From the NCBI GenBank assembly GCA_964057225.1, contig OZ059899.1, positions 2,976,001 to 3,040,000 of the forward strand: a DNA stretch of 64,000 bases. The letters are read 5' to 3'. The position numbers were made by a program, and so were the translations under genes. The notes beneath the pieces were generated by a model that was not told the DNA's origin, did not search any database, and saw nothing but the letters and a program-made list of their open reading frames with translations. Below are positions 12,001 to 23,245 of the stretch, in pieces; within the stretch, counting starts at the first letter, position 1, and every line of letters begins with the position of its first letter. The DNA comes from Auanema rhodensis. Its lineage: Eukaryota; Nematoda; Chromadorea; Rhabditida; Rhabditidae.

Positions 12001-12409
12001 AAAAATGATGCATTTTCCTTTTTTTAAGGCAAAGACGATGGACAATGTTATTCAACGAAAAAATTAATTCTTCAGGGCGAAAATCGAGGATATAAGTGTG
12101 AACTTATATCAGTTGATATCTCGGTTCATTTTTAAGCTAGCGCAAATCTGATAACACAGATCGACGCAGCTTAAAAATCCGCATCGAATGCACTATACTA
12201 CATTGAGAAACGCTTAATACAAAAATTAGTTATGATCGTTTGAAAAATGATGCATTAGTGTATGTTGAGTTTCCATGTACACTCAACATTGCTTCCAAAA
12301 ACATTTTGACAAAAATTTTCTCGAAAAATTTCAAAATAATTATGCAAAAAGTAGATGTTTTTAGATTCCTTTTTTTAAGGCAAAGACGATGGACAATGTT
12401 ATTCAACGA
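9009..12409 (-). repeat. 3.4-kb higher-order segment, copy 2
   Basis: This is the second copy of the 5257-8657 segment, offset exactly 3752 bp (10 x 351 + 242). The rare markers acaaattaggtatg (near 10577), gaaaatcaagg (near 10786) and the deletion monomer ending at 12058 fall at the same offsets. One monomer (8658-9008) separates the copies. Similarity stops just past 12409, where aaatcgaaga replaces aaatcgagga. Confidence 0.88.
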
Positions 12410-12915
12410 AAAAATTAATTCTTCAGGGTGAAAATCGAAGATATAAGTGTGAACTTATATCAGTTGATATCTCGGTGCATTTTTAAGCTAGCGCAAATCT
12501 GATAACACAGATCGACGCAGCTTAAAAATCCGCATCGAATGCACTATACTATATTGAGTAACGCTTAATACAAAAATTAGTTATGATCGTTTGAAAAATG
12601 ATGCATTAGTGTATGTTGAGTTTCCATGTACACTCAACATTGCTTCCAAAAACATTTTGACAAAAATTTTTTCGAAAAATTTCAAGATAATTTAGCAAAA
12701 AGTAGATGTTTTTAGATTTCTTTTCTCAAGGCAAAGACGATGGACAATGTTATTCAACTAAAAAATTAATTCTTCAGGATGAAAATCGAGGATATAAGTG
12801 TGAACTTATATCAGTTGATATCTCGGTGCATTTTTAAGCTAGCGCAAATCTGATAACACAGATCGACGCAGCTTAAAAATCCGCATCGAATGCACTATAC
12901 TACATTGAGAAACGC
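11466..12915 (-). repeat. 1.45-kb duplicated segment, copy 1
   Basis: This stretch recurs at offset 1997. Shared markers are the 242-bp monomer, aaatcgaagat (12,434), attgagtaacgc (12,551), ttttctcaagg (12,721), caactaaaaaatt and caggatg. Similarity ends where gcttaatac here is replaced by gcctgatac in the second copy. Confidence 0.82.
11817..12058 (-). repeat. Truncated 242-bp monomer, copy 2
   Basis: This has the same 109-bp deletion junction as at 8.27 kb, displaced by 3752 bp. The identical breakpoint and linked flanking variants show descent from one deletion event by segmental duplication. Confidence 0.92.
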
Positions 12916-13462
12916 TTAATACAAAAATAAGTTATGATCGTTTGAAAAATGATGCATTAGTGTATGTTGAGTTTCCATGTACACTCAACATTGCTTCCAA
13001 AAACATTTTGACAAAAATTTTCTCGAAAAATTTCGAAATAATTATGCAAAAAGTAGATGTTTTTAGATTCCTTTTTTTAAGGCAAAGACGATGGACAATG
13101 TTATTCAACGAAAAAATTAATTCTTCAGGGCGAAAATCGAGGATATAAGTGTGAACTTATATCAGTTGATATCTCGGTTCATTTTTAAGCTAGCGCAAAT
13201 CTGATAACACAGATCGACGCAGCTTAAAAATCCGCATCGAATGCACTATACTACATTGAGAAACGCTTAATACAAAAATAAGTTATGATCGTTTGAAAAA
13301 TGATGCATTAGTGTATGTTGAGTTACCATGTACACTCAACATTGCTTCCAAAAACATTTTGACAAAAATTTTTTCTAAAAATTTCAAAATAATTTAGCAA
13401 AAAGTAGATGTTTTTAGATTTCTTTTTTCAAGGCAAAGACGATGGACAATGTTATTCAACGA
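12410..13462 (-). repeat. Three-monomer block, copy 1
   Basis: Three successive monomers are marked by attgagtaacgc/ttttctcaagg, then acaaaaataagtt/aattatgc, then cagggcg/cggttcatt/gagttaccatg/ttttctaaaaa. The same trio recurs in order at 15,460-16,512 (offset 3050). Small differences exist, such as ttcgaaataatta here against ttcaaaataatta there. Confidence 0.85.
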
Positions 13463-14912
13463 AAAAAATAATTCTTCAGGGTGAAAATCGAGGATATAAG
13501 TGTGAACTTATATCAGTTGATATCTCGGTGCATTTTTAAGCTAGCGCAAATCTGATAACACAGATCGACGCAGCTTAAAAATCCGCATCGAATGCACTAT
13601 ACTACATTGAGAAACGCCTGATACAAAAATTAGTTATGATCGTTTGAAAAATGATGCATTAGTGTATGTTGAGTTTCCATGTACACTCAACATTGCTTCC
13701 AAAAACATTTTGACAAAAATTTTTTCGAAAAATTTCAAAATAATTTAGCAAAAAGTAGATGTTTTTAGATTCCATTTTTCAAGGCGAAGACGATAGACAA
13801 TGTTATTCAACAAAAAAATTAATTCTTCAGGGTGAAAATCGAGGATATAAGTGTGAACTTATATCAGTTGATATCTCGGTGCATTTTTAAGCTAACGCAA
13901 ATCTGATAACACAGATCGACGCAGCTTAAAAATCCGCATCGAATGCACTATACTACATTGAGAAACGCTTGATACAAAAATTAGTTATGATCGTTTGAAA
14001 AATGATGCATTTTCCTTTTTTTAAGGCAAAGACGATGGACAATGTTATTCAACGAAAAAATTAATTCTTCAGGGCGAAAATCGAGGATATAAGTGTGAAC
14101 TTATATCAGTTGATATCTCGGTTCATTTTTAAGCTAGCGCAAATCTGATAACACAGATCGACGCAGCTTAAAAATCCGCATCGAATGCACTATACTACAT
14201 TGAGAAACGCTTAATACAAAAATTAGTTATGATCGTTTGAAAAATGATGCATTAGTGTATGTTGAGTTTCCATGTACACTCAACATTGCTTCCAAAAACA
14301 TTTTGACAAAAATTTTCTCGAAAAATTTCAAAATAATTATGCAAAAAGTAGATGTTTTTAGATTCCTTTTTTTAAGGCAAAGACGATGGACAATGTTATT
14401 CAACGAAAAAATTAATTCTTCAGGGTGAAAATCGAAGATATAAGTGTGAACTTATATCAGTTGATATCTCGGTGCATTTTTAAGCTAGCGCAAATCTGAT
14501 AACACAGATCGACGCAGCTTAAAAATCCGCATCGAATGCACTATACTATATTGAGTAACGCTTAATACAAAAATTAGTTATGATCGTTTGAAAAATGATG
14601 CATTAGTGTATGTTGAGTTTCCATGTACACTCAACATTGCTTCCAAAAACATTTTGACAAAAATTTTTTCGAAAAATTTCAAGATAATTTAGCAAAAAGT
14701 AGATGTTTTTAGATTTCTTTTCTCAAGGCAAAGACGATGGACAATGTTATTCAACTAAAAAATTAATTCTTCAGGATGAAAATCGAGGATATAAGTGTGA
14801 ACTTATATCAGTTGATATCTCGGTGCATTTTTAAGCTAGCGCAAATCTGATAACACAGATCGACGCAGCTTAAAAATCCGCATCGAATGCACTATACTAC
14901 ATTGAGAAACGC
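13463..14912 (-). repeat. 1.45-kb duplicated segment, copy 2
   Basis: This is the second copy of 11,466-12,915, with the same marker series displaced by 1997 bp. The segment is nested in the reverse array and partly overlaps the larger 3752-bp duplication, so these duplications happened in succession. Confidence 0.82.
13814..14055 (-). repeat. Truncated 242-bp monomer, copy 3
   Basis: This is the third copy of the same deletion junction, displaced 1997 bp (5 x 351 + 242) from copy 2. It lies within a shorter duplication covering about 11,466-12,915 and 13,463-14,912. I found no matching junction on the forward side of the second inversion. Confidence 0.92.
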
Positions 14913-15269
14913 CTGATACAAAAATTAGTTATGATCGTTTGAAAAATGATGCATTAGTGTATGTTGAGTTTCCATGTACACTCAACATTGCTTCCAAAAA
15001 CATTTTGACAAAAATTTTTTCGAAAAATTTCAAAATAATTTAGCAAAAAGTAGATGTTTTTAGATTCCATTTTTCAAGGCGAAGACGATAGACAATGTTA
15101 TTCAACAAAAAAATTAATTCTTCAGGGTGAAAATCGAGGATATAAGTGTGAACTTATATCAGTTGATATCTCGGTGCATTTTTAAGCTAACGCAAATCTG
15201 ATAACACAGATCGACGCAGCTTAAAAATCCGCATCGAATGCACTATACTTCATTGAGAAACGCTTAATA

Positions 15270-16863
15270 CAAAAATTAGTTATGATCGTTTGAAAAATGA
15301 TGCATTAGTGTATGTTGAGTTTCCATGTACACTCAACATTGCTTCCAAAAACATTTTGACAAAAATTTTCTCGAAAAATTTCAAAATAATTATGCAAAAA
15401 GTAGATGTTTTTAGATTCCTTTTTTTAAGGCAAAGACGATGGACAATGTTATTCAACGAAAAAATTAATTCTTCAGGGTGAAAATCGAAGATATAAGTGT
15501 GAACTTATATCAGTTGATATCTCGGTGCATTTTTAAGCTAGCGCAAATCTGATAACACAGATCGACGCAGCTTAAAAATCCGCATCGAATGCACTATACT
15601 ATATTGAGTAACGCTTAATACAAAAATTAGTTATGATCGTTTGAAAAATGATGCATTAGTGTATGTTGAGTTTCCATGTACACTCAACATTGCTTCCAAA
15701 AACATTTTGACAAAAATTTTTTCGAAAAATTTCAAGATAATTTAGCAAAAAGTAGATGTTTTTAGATTTCTTTTCTCAAGGCAAAGACGATGGACAATGT
15801 TATTCAACTAAAAAATTAATTCTTCAGGATGAAAATCGAGGATATAAGTGTGAACTTATATCAGTTGATATCTCGGTGCATTTTTAAGCTAGCGCAAATC
15901 TGATAACACAGATCGACGCAGCTTAAAAATCCGCATCGAATGCACTATACTACATTGAGAAACGCTTAATACAAAAATAAGTTATGATCGTTTGAAAAAT
16001 GATGCATTAGTGTATGTTGAGTTTCCATGTACACTCAACATTGCTTCCAAAAACATTTTGACAAAAATTTTCTCGAAAAATTTCAAAATAATTATGCAAA
16101 AAGTAGATGTTTTTAGATTCCTTATTTTAAGGCAAAGACGATGGACAATGTTATTCAACGAAAAAATTAATTCTTCAGGGCGAAAATCGAGGATATAAGT
16201 GTGAACTTATATCAGTTGATATCTCGGTTCATTTTTAAGCTAGCGCAAATCTGATAACACAGATCGACGCAGCTTAAAAATCCGCATCGAATGCACTATA
16301 CTACATTGAGAAACGCTTAATACAAAAATAAGTTATGATCGTTTGAAAAATGATGCATTAGTGTATGTTGAGTTACCATGTACACTCAACATTGCTTCCA
16401 AAAACATTTTGACAAAAATTTTTTCTAAAAATTTCAAAATAATTTAGCAAAAAGTAGATGTTTTTAGATTTCTTTTTTCAAGGCAAAGACGATGGACAAT
16501 GTTATTCAACGAAAAAATTAATTCTTCAGGGTGAAAATCGAGGATATAAGTGTGAACTTATATCAGTTGATATCTCGGTGCATTTTTAAGCTAGCGCAAA
16601 TCTGATAACACAGATCGACGCAGCTTAAAAATCCGCATCGAATGCACTATACTATATTGAGAAACGCTTAATACAAAAATTAGTTATGATCGTTTGAAAA
16701 ATGATGCATTAGTGTATGTTGAGTTTCCATGTACACTCAACATTGCTTCCAAAAACATTTTGACAAAAATTTTCTCGAAAAATTTCAAAATAATTTAGCA
16801 AAAAGTAGATGTTTTTAGATTCCTTTTTTTAAGGCAAAGACGATGGACAATGTTATTCAACGA
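15270..16863 (-). repeat. Left arm of the large inverted repeat
   Basis: About 1.6 kb is mirrored at 21,652-23,245, and paired positions sum to 38,515. Mirrored rare variants are gagttaccatg/catggtaactc, ttttctaaaaa/tttttagaaaa, cagggcg/cgccctg, ggttcattt/aaatgaacc, attgagtaacgc/gcgttactcaat and aaatcgaaga/tcttcgattt. The arm differs from its partner at a handful of bases. Confidence 0.88.
15460..16512 (-). repeat. Three-monomer block, copy 2 (left palindrome arm)
   Basis: This is the second copy of 12,410-13,462. It is also the main part of the left arm of the large palindrome: its private markers reappear reverse-complemented at 22,003-23,055. A unique ccttattttaagg near 16,121 is not mirrored. 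Confidence 0.87.
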
Positions 16864-16967
16864 AAAAACTAATTCTTCAGGGTGAAAATCGAGGATATAA
16901 GTGTGAACTTATATCAGTTGATATCTCGGTGCATTTTTAAGCTAGCGCGGACAATGTTATTCAACGA
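16864..16967 (-). repeat. 104-bp mini-monomer
   Basis: A 247-bp deletion joins gctagcgc directly to ggacaatgttattc, leaving 104 bp that keep dyad 3 only. The next unit starts with the linked variant caacgagaaaattattcc. Together with the preceding full monomer it forms a 455-bp unit that is repeated once. Confidence 0.93.
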
Positions 16968-17318
16968 GAAAATTATTCCTTCAGGGTGAAAATCGAGGAT
17001 ATAAGTGTGAACTTATATCAGTTGATATCTCGGTGCATTTTTAAGCTAGCGCAAATCTGATAACACAGATCGACGCAGCTTAAAAATCCGCATCGAATGC
17101 ACTAAACTACATTGAGAAACGCTTGATACAAAAATTAGTTATGATCGTTTGAAAAATGATGCATTAGTGTATGTTGAGTTTCCATGTACACTCAACATTG
17201 CTTCCAAAAACATTTTGACAAAAATTTTCTCGAAAAATTTCAAAATAATTTAGCAAAAAGTAGATGTTTTTAGATTCCTTTTTTTAAGGCAAAGACGATG
17301 GACAATGTTATTCAACGA

Positions 17319-17422
17319 AAAAACTAATTCTTCAGGGTGAAAATCGAGGATATAAGTGTGAACTTATATCAGTTGATATCTCGGTGCATTTTTAAGCTAG
17401 CGCGGACAATGTTATTCAACGA
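17319..17422 (-). repeat. 104-bp mini-monomer
   Basis: It has the same gctagcgc/ggacaatg junction as at 16.95 kb. Units 16,513-16,967 and 16,968-17,422 are both 455 bp long (351 + 104), which gives a short tandem pair. Confidence 0.93.
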
Positions 17423-17993
17423 GAAAATTATTCCTTCAGGGTGAAAATCGAGGATATAAGTGTGAACTTATATCAGTTGATATCTCGGTGCATTTTTAAG
17501 CTAGCGCAAATCTGATAACACAGATCGACGCAGCTTAAAAATCCGCATCGAATGCACTAAACTACATTGAGAAACGCTTGATACAAAAATTAGTTATGAT
17601 CGTTTGAAAAATGATGCATTAGTGTATGTTGAGTTTCCATGTACACTCAACATTGCTTCCAAAAACATTTTGACAAAAATTTTTTCGAAAAATTTCAAAA
17701 TAATTTAGCAAAAAGTAGATGTTTTTAGATTCCATTTTTCAAGGCAAAGACGATGTACAATGTTATTTTTGCTTCCAAAAACATTTTGACAAAAATTTTC
17801 TCGAAAAATTTCAAAATAATTTAGCAAAAAGTAGATGTTTTTAGATTCCTTTTTTTAAGGCAAAGACGATGGACAATGTTATTCAACGAAAAAATTAATT
17901 CTTCAGGGTGAAAATCGAGGATATAAGTGTGAACTTATATCAGTTGATATCTCGGTGCATTTTTAAGCTAGCGCGGACAATGTTATTCAACGA
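17423..17993 (-). repeat. 571-bp composite unit, reverse copy
   Basis: The unit consists of a 351-bp monomer, a 116-bp fragment and a 104-bp mini-monomer. The 116-bp fragment is created by a join near 17,767 where caatgttatt runs into ttgcttccaaaa. It is preceded by the private change gatgtacaatg. This is the only complete copy on the reverse side; the forward side has several. Confidence 0.9.
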
Positions 17994-18905
17994 GAAAATT
18001 ATTCCTTCAGGGTGAAAATCGAGGATATAAGTGTGAACTTATATCAGTTGATATCTCGGTGCATTTTTAAGCTAGCGCAAATCTGATAACACAGATCGAC
18101 GCAGCTTAAAAATCCGCATCGAATGCACTATACTACATTGAGAAACGCTTAATACAAAAATAAGTTATGATCGTTTGAAAAATGATGCATTAGTGTATGT
18201 TGAGTTTCCATGTACACTCAACATTGCTTCCAAAAACATTTTGACAAAAATTTTCTCGAAAAATTTCAAAATAATTATGCAAAAAGTAGATGTTTTTAGA
18301 TTCCTTTTTTTAAGGCAAAGACGATGGACAATGTTATTCAATGAAAAAATTAATTCTTCAGGGCGAAAATCGAGGATATAAGTGTGAACTTATATCAGTT
18401 GATATCTCGGTTCATTTTTAAGCTAGCGCAAATCTGATAACACAGATCGACGCAGCTTAAAAATCCGCATCGAATGCACTATACTACATTGAGAAACGCT
18501 TAATACAAAAATTAGTTATGATCGTTTGAAAAATGATGCATTAGTGTATGTTGAGTTTCCATGTACACTCAACATTGCTTCCAAAAACATTTTGACAAAA
18601 ATTTTTTCGAAAAATTTCAAGATAATTTAGCAAAAAGTAGATGTTTTTAGATTTCTTTTCTCAAGGCAAAGACGATGGACAATGTTATTCAACTAAAAAA
18701 TTAATTCTTCAGGATGAAAATCGAGGATATAAGTGTGAACTTATATCAGTTGATATCTCGGTGCATTTTTAAGCTAGCGCAAATCTGATAACACAGATCG
18801 ACGCAGCTTAAAAATCCGCATCGAATGCACTATACTACATTGAGAAACGCTTAATACAAAAATAAGTTATGATCGTTTGAAAAATGATGCATTAGTGTAT
18901 GTTGA
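17994..18905 (-). repeat. Reverse monomers next to the second switch
   Basis: Two full monomers (ending at 18,344 and 18,695) and a 210-bp partial one end at tatgttga (18,905). They carry the aataagtt/aattatgc, cagggcg/ggttcatt and caggatg variants of the 12.4-16.5 kb trio, but in a recombined order. One has the private change caatgaaaaa at 18,340. This stretch has no mirror image directly across the switch. Confidence 0.85.
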
Positions 18906-18921
18906 TTAGTGATCATTAGTG
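18906..18921. other. Orientation switch 2 with templated filler
   Basis: Reverse sequence ends in tatgttga and forward sequence resumes with tattttgaaatttttcg. Between them lie 16 bases, ttagtgatcattagtg. Filler plus flank contains cattagtgtat, an 11-base copy of 18,890-18,900, and an extra ttagtg. Short copied insertions of nearby sequence are typical of end joining with template slippage. The two sides do not mirror each other at the join itself. Confidence 0.88.
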
Positions 18922-19317
18922 TATTTTGAAATTTTTCGAGAAAATTTTTGTCAAAATGTTTTTGGAAGCAAAAATAACATTGTACATCGTCTTTGCCTTG
19001 AAAAATGGAATCTAAAAACATCTACTTTTTGCTAAATTATTTTGAAATTTTTCGAAAAAATTTTTGTCAAAATGTTTTTGGAAGCAATGTTGAGTGTACA
19101 TGGAAACTCAACATACACTAATGCATCATTTTTCAAACGATCATAACTAATTTTTGTATCAAGCGTTTCTCAATGTAGTTTAGTGCATTCGATGCGGATT
19201 TTTAAGCTGCGTCGATCTGTGTTATCAGATTTGCGCTAGCTTAAAAATGCACCGAGATATCAACTGATATAAGTTCACACTTATATCCTCGATTTTCACC
19301 CTGAAGGAATAATTTTC

Positions 19318-19421
19318 TCGTTGAATAACATTGTCCGCGCTAGCTTAAAAATGCACCGAGATATCAACTGATATAAGTTCACACTTATATCCTCGATTTT
19401 CACCCTGAAGAATTAATTTTT
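19318..19421 (+). repeat. 104-bp mini-monomer
   Basis: The junction attgtccgcgctagc is the exact reverse complement of the reverse-side junction at 16.95, 17.40 and 17.98 kb. It therefore predates the inversion. Identical pieces start at 19,835, 20,406, 20,977 and 21,548; the one at 20,406 has gcttgaaaatg instead of gcttaaaaatg. Confidence 0.93.
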
Positions 19422-19834
19422 TCGTTGAATAACATTGTCCATCGTCTTTGCCTTAAAAAAAGGAATCTAAAAACATCTACTTTTTGCTAAATTATTTTGA
19501 AATTTTTCTTTGCCTTGAAAAATGGAATCTAAAAACATCTACTTTTTGCTAAATTATTTTGAAATTTTTCGAAAAAATTTTTGTCAAAATGTTTTTGGAA
19601 GCAATGTTGAGTGTACATGGAAACTCAACATACACTAATGCATCATTTTTCAAACGATCATAACTAATTTTTGTATCAAGCGTTTCTCAATGTAGTTTAG
19701 TGCATTCGATGCGGATTTTTAAGCTGCGTCGATCTGTGTTATCAGATTTGCGCTAGCTTAAAAATGCACCGAGATATCAACTGATATAAGTTCACACTTA
19801 TATCCTCGATTTTCACCCTGAAGGAATAATTTTC
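19422..19834 (+). repeat. Shortened 413-bp part of a composite unit
   Basis: This corresponds to the usual 467-bp part but lacks 54 bp, from within the A/T-rich segment to atcgtc. The breakpoint has a short shared tc/ttc. It is the only such copy, so it arose after the composite unit had begun to amplify. Confidence 0.85.
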
Positions 19835-21651
19835 TCGTTGAATAACATTGTCCGCGCTAGCTTAAAAATGCACCGAGATATCAACTGATATAAGTTCACA
19901 CTTATATCCTCGATTTTCACCCTGAAGATTTAATTTTTTCGTTGAATAACATTGTCCATCGTCTTTGCCTTAAAAAAAGGAATCTAAAAACATCTACTTT
20001 TTGCTAAATTATTTTGAAATTTTTCGAGAAAATTTTTGTCAAAATGTTTTTGGAAGCAAAAATAACATTGTACATCGTCTTTGCCTTGAAAAATGGAATC
20101 TAAAAACATCTACTTTTTGCTAAATTATTTTGAAATTTTTCGAAAAAATTTTTGTCAAAATGTTTTTGGAAGCAATGTTGAGTGTACATGGAAACTCAAC
20201 ATACACTAATGCATCATTTTTCAAACGATCATAACTAATTTTTGTATCAAGCGTTTCTCAATGTAGTTTAGTGCATTCGATGCGGATTTTTAAGCTGCGT
20301 CGATCTGTGTTATCAGATTTGCGCTAGCTTAAAAATGCACCGAGATATCAACTGATATAAGTTCACACTTATATCCTCGATTTTCACCCTGAAGGAATAA
20401 TTTTCTCGTTGAATAACATTGTCCGCGCTAGCTTGAAAATGCACCGAGATATCAACTGATATAAGTTCACACTTATATCCTCGATTTTCACCCTGAAGAA
20501 TTAATTTTTTCGTTGAATAACATTGTCCATCGTCTTTGCCTTAAAAAAAGGAATCTAAAAACATCTACTTTTTGCTAAATTATTTTGAAATTTTTCGAGA
20601 AAATTTTTGTCAAAATGTTTTTGGAAGCAAAAATAACATTGTACATCGTCTTTGCCTTGAAAAATGGAATCTAAAAACATCTACTTTTTGCTAAATTATT
20701 TTGAAATTTTTCGAAAAAATTTTTGTCAAAATGTTTTTGGAAGCAATGTTGAGTGTACATGGAAACTCAACATACACTAATGCATCATTTTTCAAACGAT
20801 CATAACTAATTTTTGTATCAAGCGTTTCTCAATGTAGTTTAGTGCATTCGATGCGGATTTTTAAGCTGCGTCGATCTGTGTTATCAGATTTGCGCTAGCT
20901 TAAAAATGCACCGAGATATCAACTGATATAAGTTCACACTTATATCCTCGATTTTCACCCTGAAGGAATAATTTTCTCGTTGAATAACATTGTCCGCGCT
21001 AGCTTAAAAATGCACCGAGATATCAACTGATATAAGTTCACACTTATATCCTCGATTTTCACCCTGAAGAATTAATTTTTTCGTTGAATAACATTGTCCA
21101 TCGTCTTTGCCTTAAAAAAAGGAATCTAAAAACATCTACTTTTTGCTAAATTATTTTGAAATTTTTCGAGAAAATTTTTGTCAAAATGTTTTTGGAAGCA
21201 AAAATAACATTGTACATCGTCTTTGCCTTGAAAAATGGAATCTAAAAACATCTACTTTTTGCTAAATTATTTTGAAATTTTTCGAAAAAATTTTTGTCAA
21301 AATGTTTTTGGAAGCAATGTTGAGTGTACATGGAAACTCAACATACACTAATGCATCATTTTTCAAACGATCATAACTAATTTTTGTATCAAGCGTTTCT
21401 CAATGTAGTTTAGTGCATTCGATGCGGATTTTTAAGCTGCGTCGATCTGTGTTATCAGATTTGCGCTAGCTTAAAAATGCACCGAGATATCAACTGATAT
21501 AAGTTCACACTTATATCCTCGATTTTCACCCTGAAGGAATAATTTTCTCGTTGAATAACATTGTCCGCGCTAGCTTAAAAATGCACCGAGATATCAACTG
21601 ATATAAGTTCACACTTATATCCTCGATTTTCACCCTGAAGAATTAATTTTT

Positions 21652-23245
21652 TCGTTGAATAACATTGTCCATCGTCTTTGCCTTAAAAAAAGGAATCTAA
21701 AAACATCTACTTTTTGCTAAATTATTTTGAAATTTTTCAAGAAAATTTTTGTCAAAATGTTTTTGGAAGCAATGTTGAGTGTACATGGAAACTCAACATA
21801 CACTAATGCATCATTTTTCAAACGATCATAACTAATTTTTGTATTAAGCGTTTCTCAATATAGTATAGTGCATTCGATGCGGATTTTTAAGCTGCGTCGA
21901 TCTGTGTTATCAGATTTGCGCTAGCTTAAAAATGCACCGAGATATCAACTGATATAAGTTCACACTTATATCCTCGATTTTCACCCTGAAGAATTAATTT
22001 TTTCGTTGAATAACATTGTCCATCGTCTTTGCCTTGAAAAAAGAAATCTAAAAACATCTACTTTTTGCTAAATTATTTTGAAATTTTTAGAAAAAATTTT
22101 TGTCAAAATGTTTTTGGAAGCAATGTTGAGTGTACATGGTAACTCAACATACACTAATGCATCATTTTTCAAACGATCATAACTTATTTTTGTATTAAGC
22201 GTTTCTCAATGTAGTATAGTGCATTCGATGCGGATTTTTAAGCTGCGTCGATCTGTGTTATCAGATTTGCGCTAGCTTAAAAATGAACCGAGATATCAAC
22301 TGATATAAGTTCACACTTATATCCTCGATTTTCGCCCTGAAGAATTAATTTTTTCGTTGAATAACATTGTCCATCGTCTTTGCCTTAAAAAAAGGAATCT
22401 AAAAACATCTACTTTTTGCATAATTATTTTGAAATTTTTCGAGAAAATTTTTGTCAAAATGTTTTTGGAAGCAATGTTGAGTGTACATGGAAACTCAACA
22501 TACACTAATGCATCATTTTTCAAACGATCATAACTTATTTTTGTATTAAGCGTTTCTCAATGTAGTATAGTGCATTCGATGCGGATTATTAAGCTGCGTC
22601 GATCTGTGTTATCAGATTTGCGCTAGCTTAAAAATGCACCGAGATATCAACTGATATAAGTTCACACTTATATCCTCGATTTTCATCCTGAAGAATTAAT
22701 TTTTTAGTTGAATAACATTGTCCATCGTCTTTGCCTTGAGAAAAGAAATCTAAAAACATCTACTTTTTGCTAAATTATCTTGAAATTTTTCGAAAAAATT
22801 TTTGTCAAAATGTTTTTGGAAGCAATGTTGAGTGTACATGGAAACTCAACATACACTAATGCATCATTTTTCAAACGATCATAACTAATTTTTGTATTAA
22901 GCGTTACTCAATATAGTATAGTGCATTCGATGCGGATTTTTAAGCTGCGTCGATCTGTGTTATCAGATTTGCGCTAGCTTAAAAATGCACCGAGATATCA
23001 ACTGATATAAGTTCACACTTATATCTTCGATTTTCACCCTGAAGAATTAATTTTTTCGTTGAATAACATTGTCCATCGTCTTTGCCTTAAAAAAAGGAAT
23101 CTAAAAACATCTACTTTTTGCATAATTATTTTGAAATTTTTCGAGAAAATTTTTGTCAAAATGTTTTTGGAAGCAATGTTGAGTGTACATGGAAACTCAA
23201 CATACACTAATGCATCATTTTTCAAACGATCATAACTAATTTTTG
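21652..23245 (+). repeat. Right arm of the large inverted repeat
   Basis: The monomers starting at 21,652, 22,003, 22,354 and 22,705, plus part of the next, mirror 16,863 down to 15,270. Rare shared variants include ctcaatatag (21,856), tttttagaaaa (22,085), catggtaactc (22,136), aaatgaacc (22,283), cgccctg (22,333), catcctg (22,685), gcgttactc (22,911) and tcttcgat (23,025). Private differences include ttttcaagaaaa (21,737) and gcggattattaag (22,582). Confidence 0.88.

Larger units (their letters stand above)
2359..18905 (-). repeat. Satellite array, reverse-oriented block
   Basis: This is the same satellite read on the - strand. Monomer ends (last base of attcaacga or its variant) fall at 2450, 2801, 3150, 3501, 3852 and so on, in 351-bp steps. 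Exceptions are one 349-bp unit (ends 3150), three 242-bp units, three 104-bp units and one 116-bp unit. This block carries variants I did not find in the right array, such as gctaacgc, ttccagaaacaattt, gcctgatac and ggcgaagacgatag. Its outer part is thus a distinct subfamily. No unique DNA or coding sequence interrupts it. Confidence 0.96.
18922..21651 (+). repeat. 571-bp composite higher-order array, forward
   Basis: After a partial unit (18,922-19,317), composite units start at 19,318, 19,835, 20,406 and 20,977, and a last 104-bp piece starts at 21,548. Three units are exactly 571 bp (104 + 467). The first is 517 bp, lacking 54 bp near 19,508 where gaaatttttc runs into tttgccttg. Every unit holds the private join ggaagcaaaaataacattg, tgtacatcg, gtagtttagtgc, and the ttgtccgcgctagc mini-monomer junction. 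Confidence 0.93.

Noticed and set aside
2359-18905. Inverted block as a transposable element or its terminal repeats
   Set aside because: The block consists of the same satellite as its flanks. It has no target-site duplication, no terminal inverted repeat unlike the rest, and no transposase-like frame.
2357-18921. Both orientation switches as assembly errors
   Set aside because: An assembly error cannot be excluded without reads. However, the templated filler at 18,906-18,921, the private substitutions at 2,330-2,420, and the unequal composite copy numbers on the two sides argue against a simple fold-back artefact.
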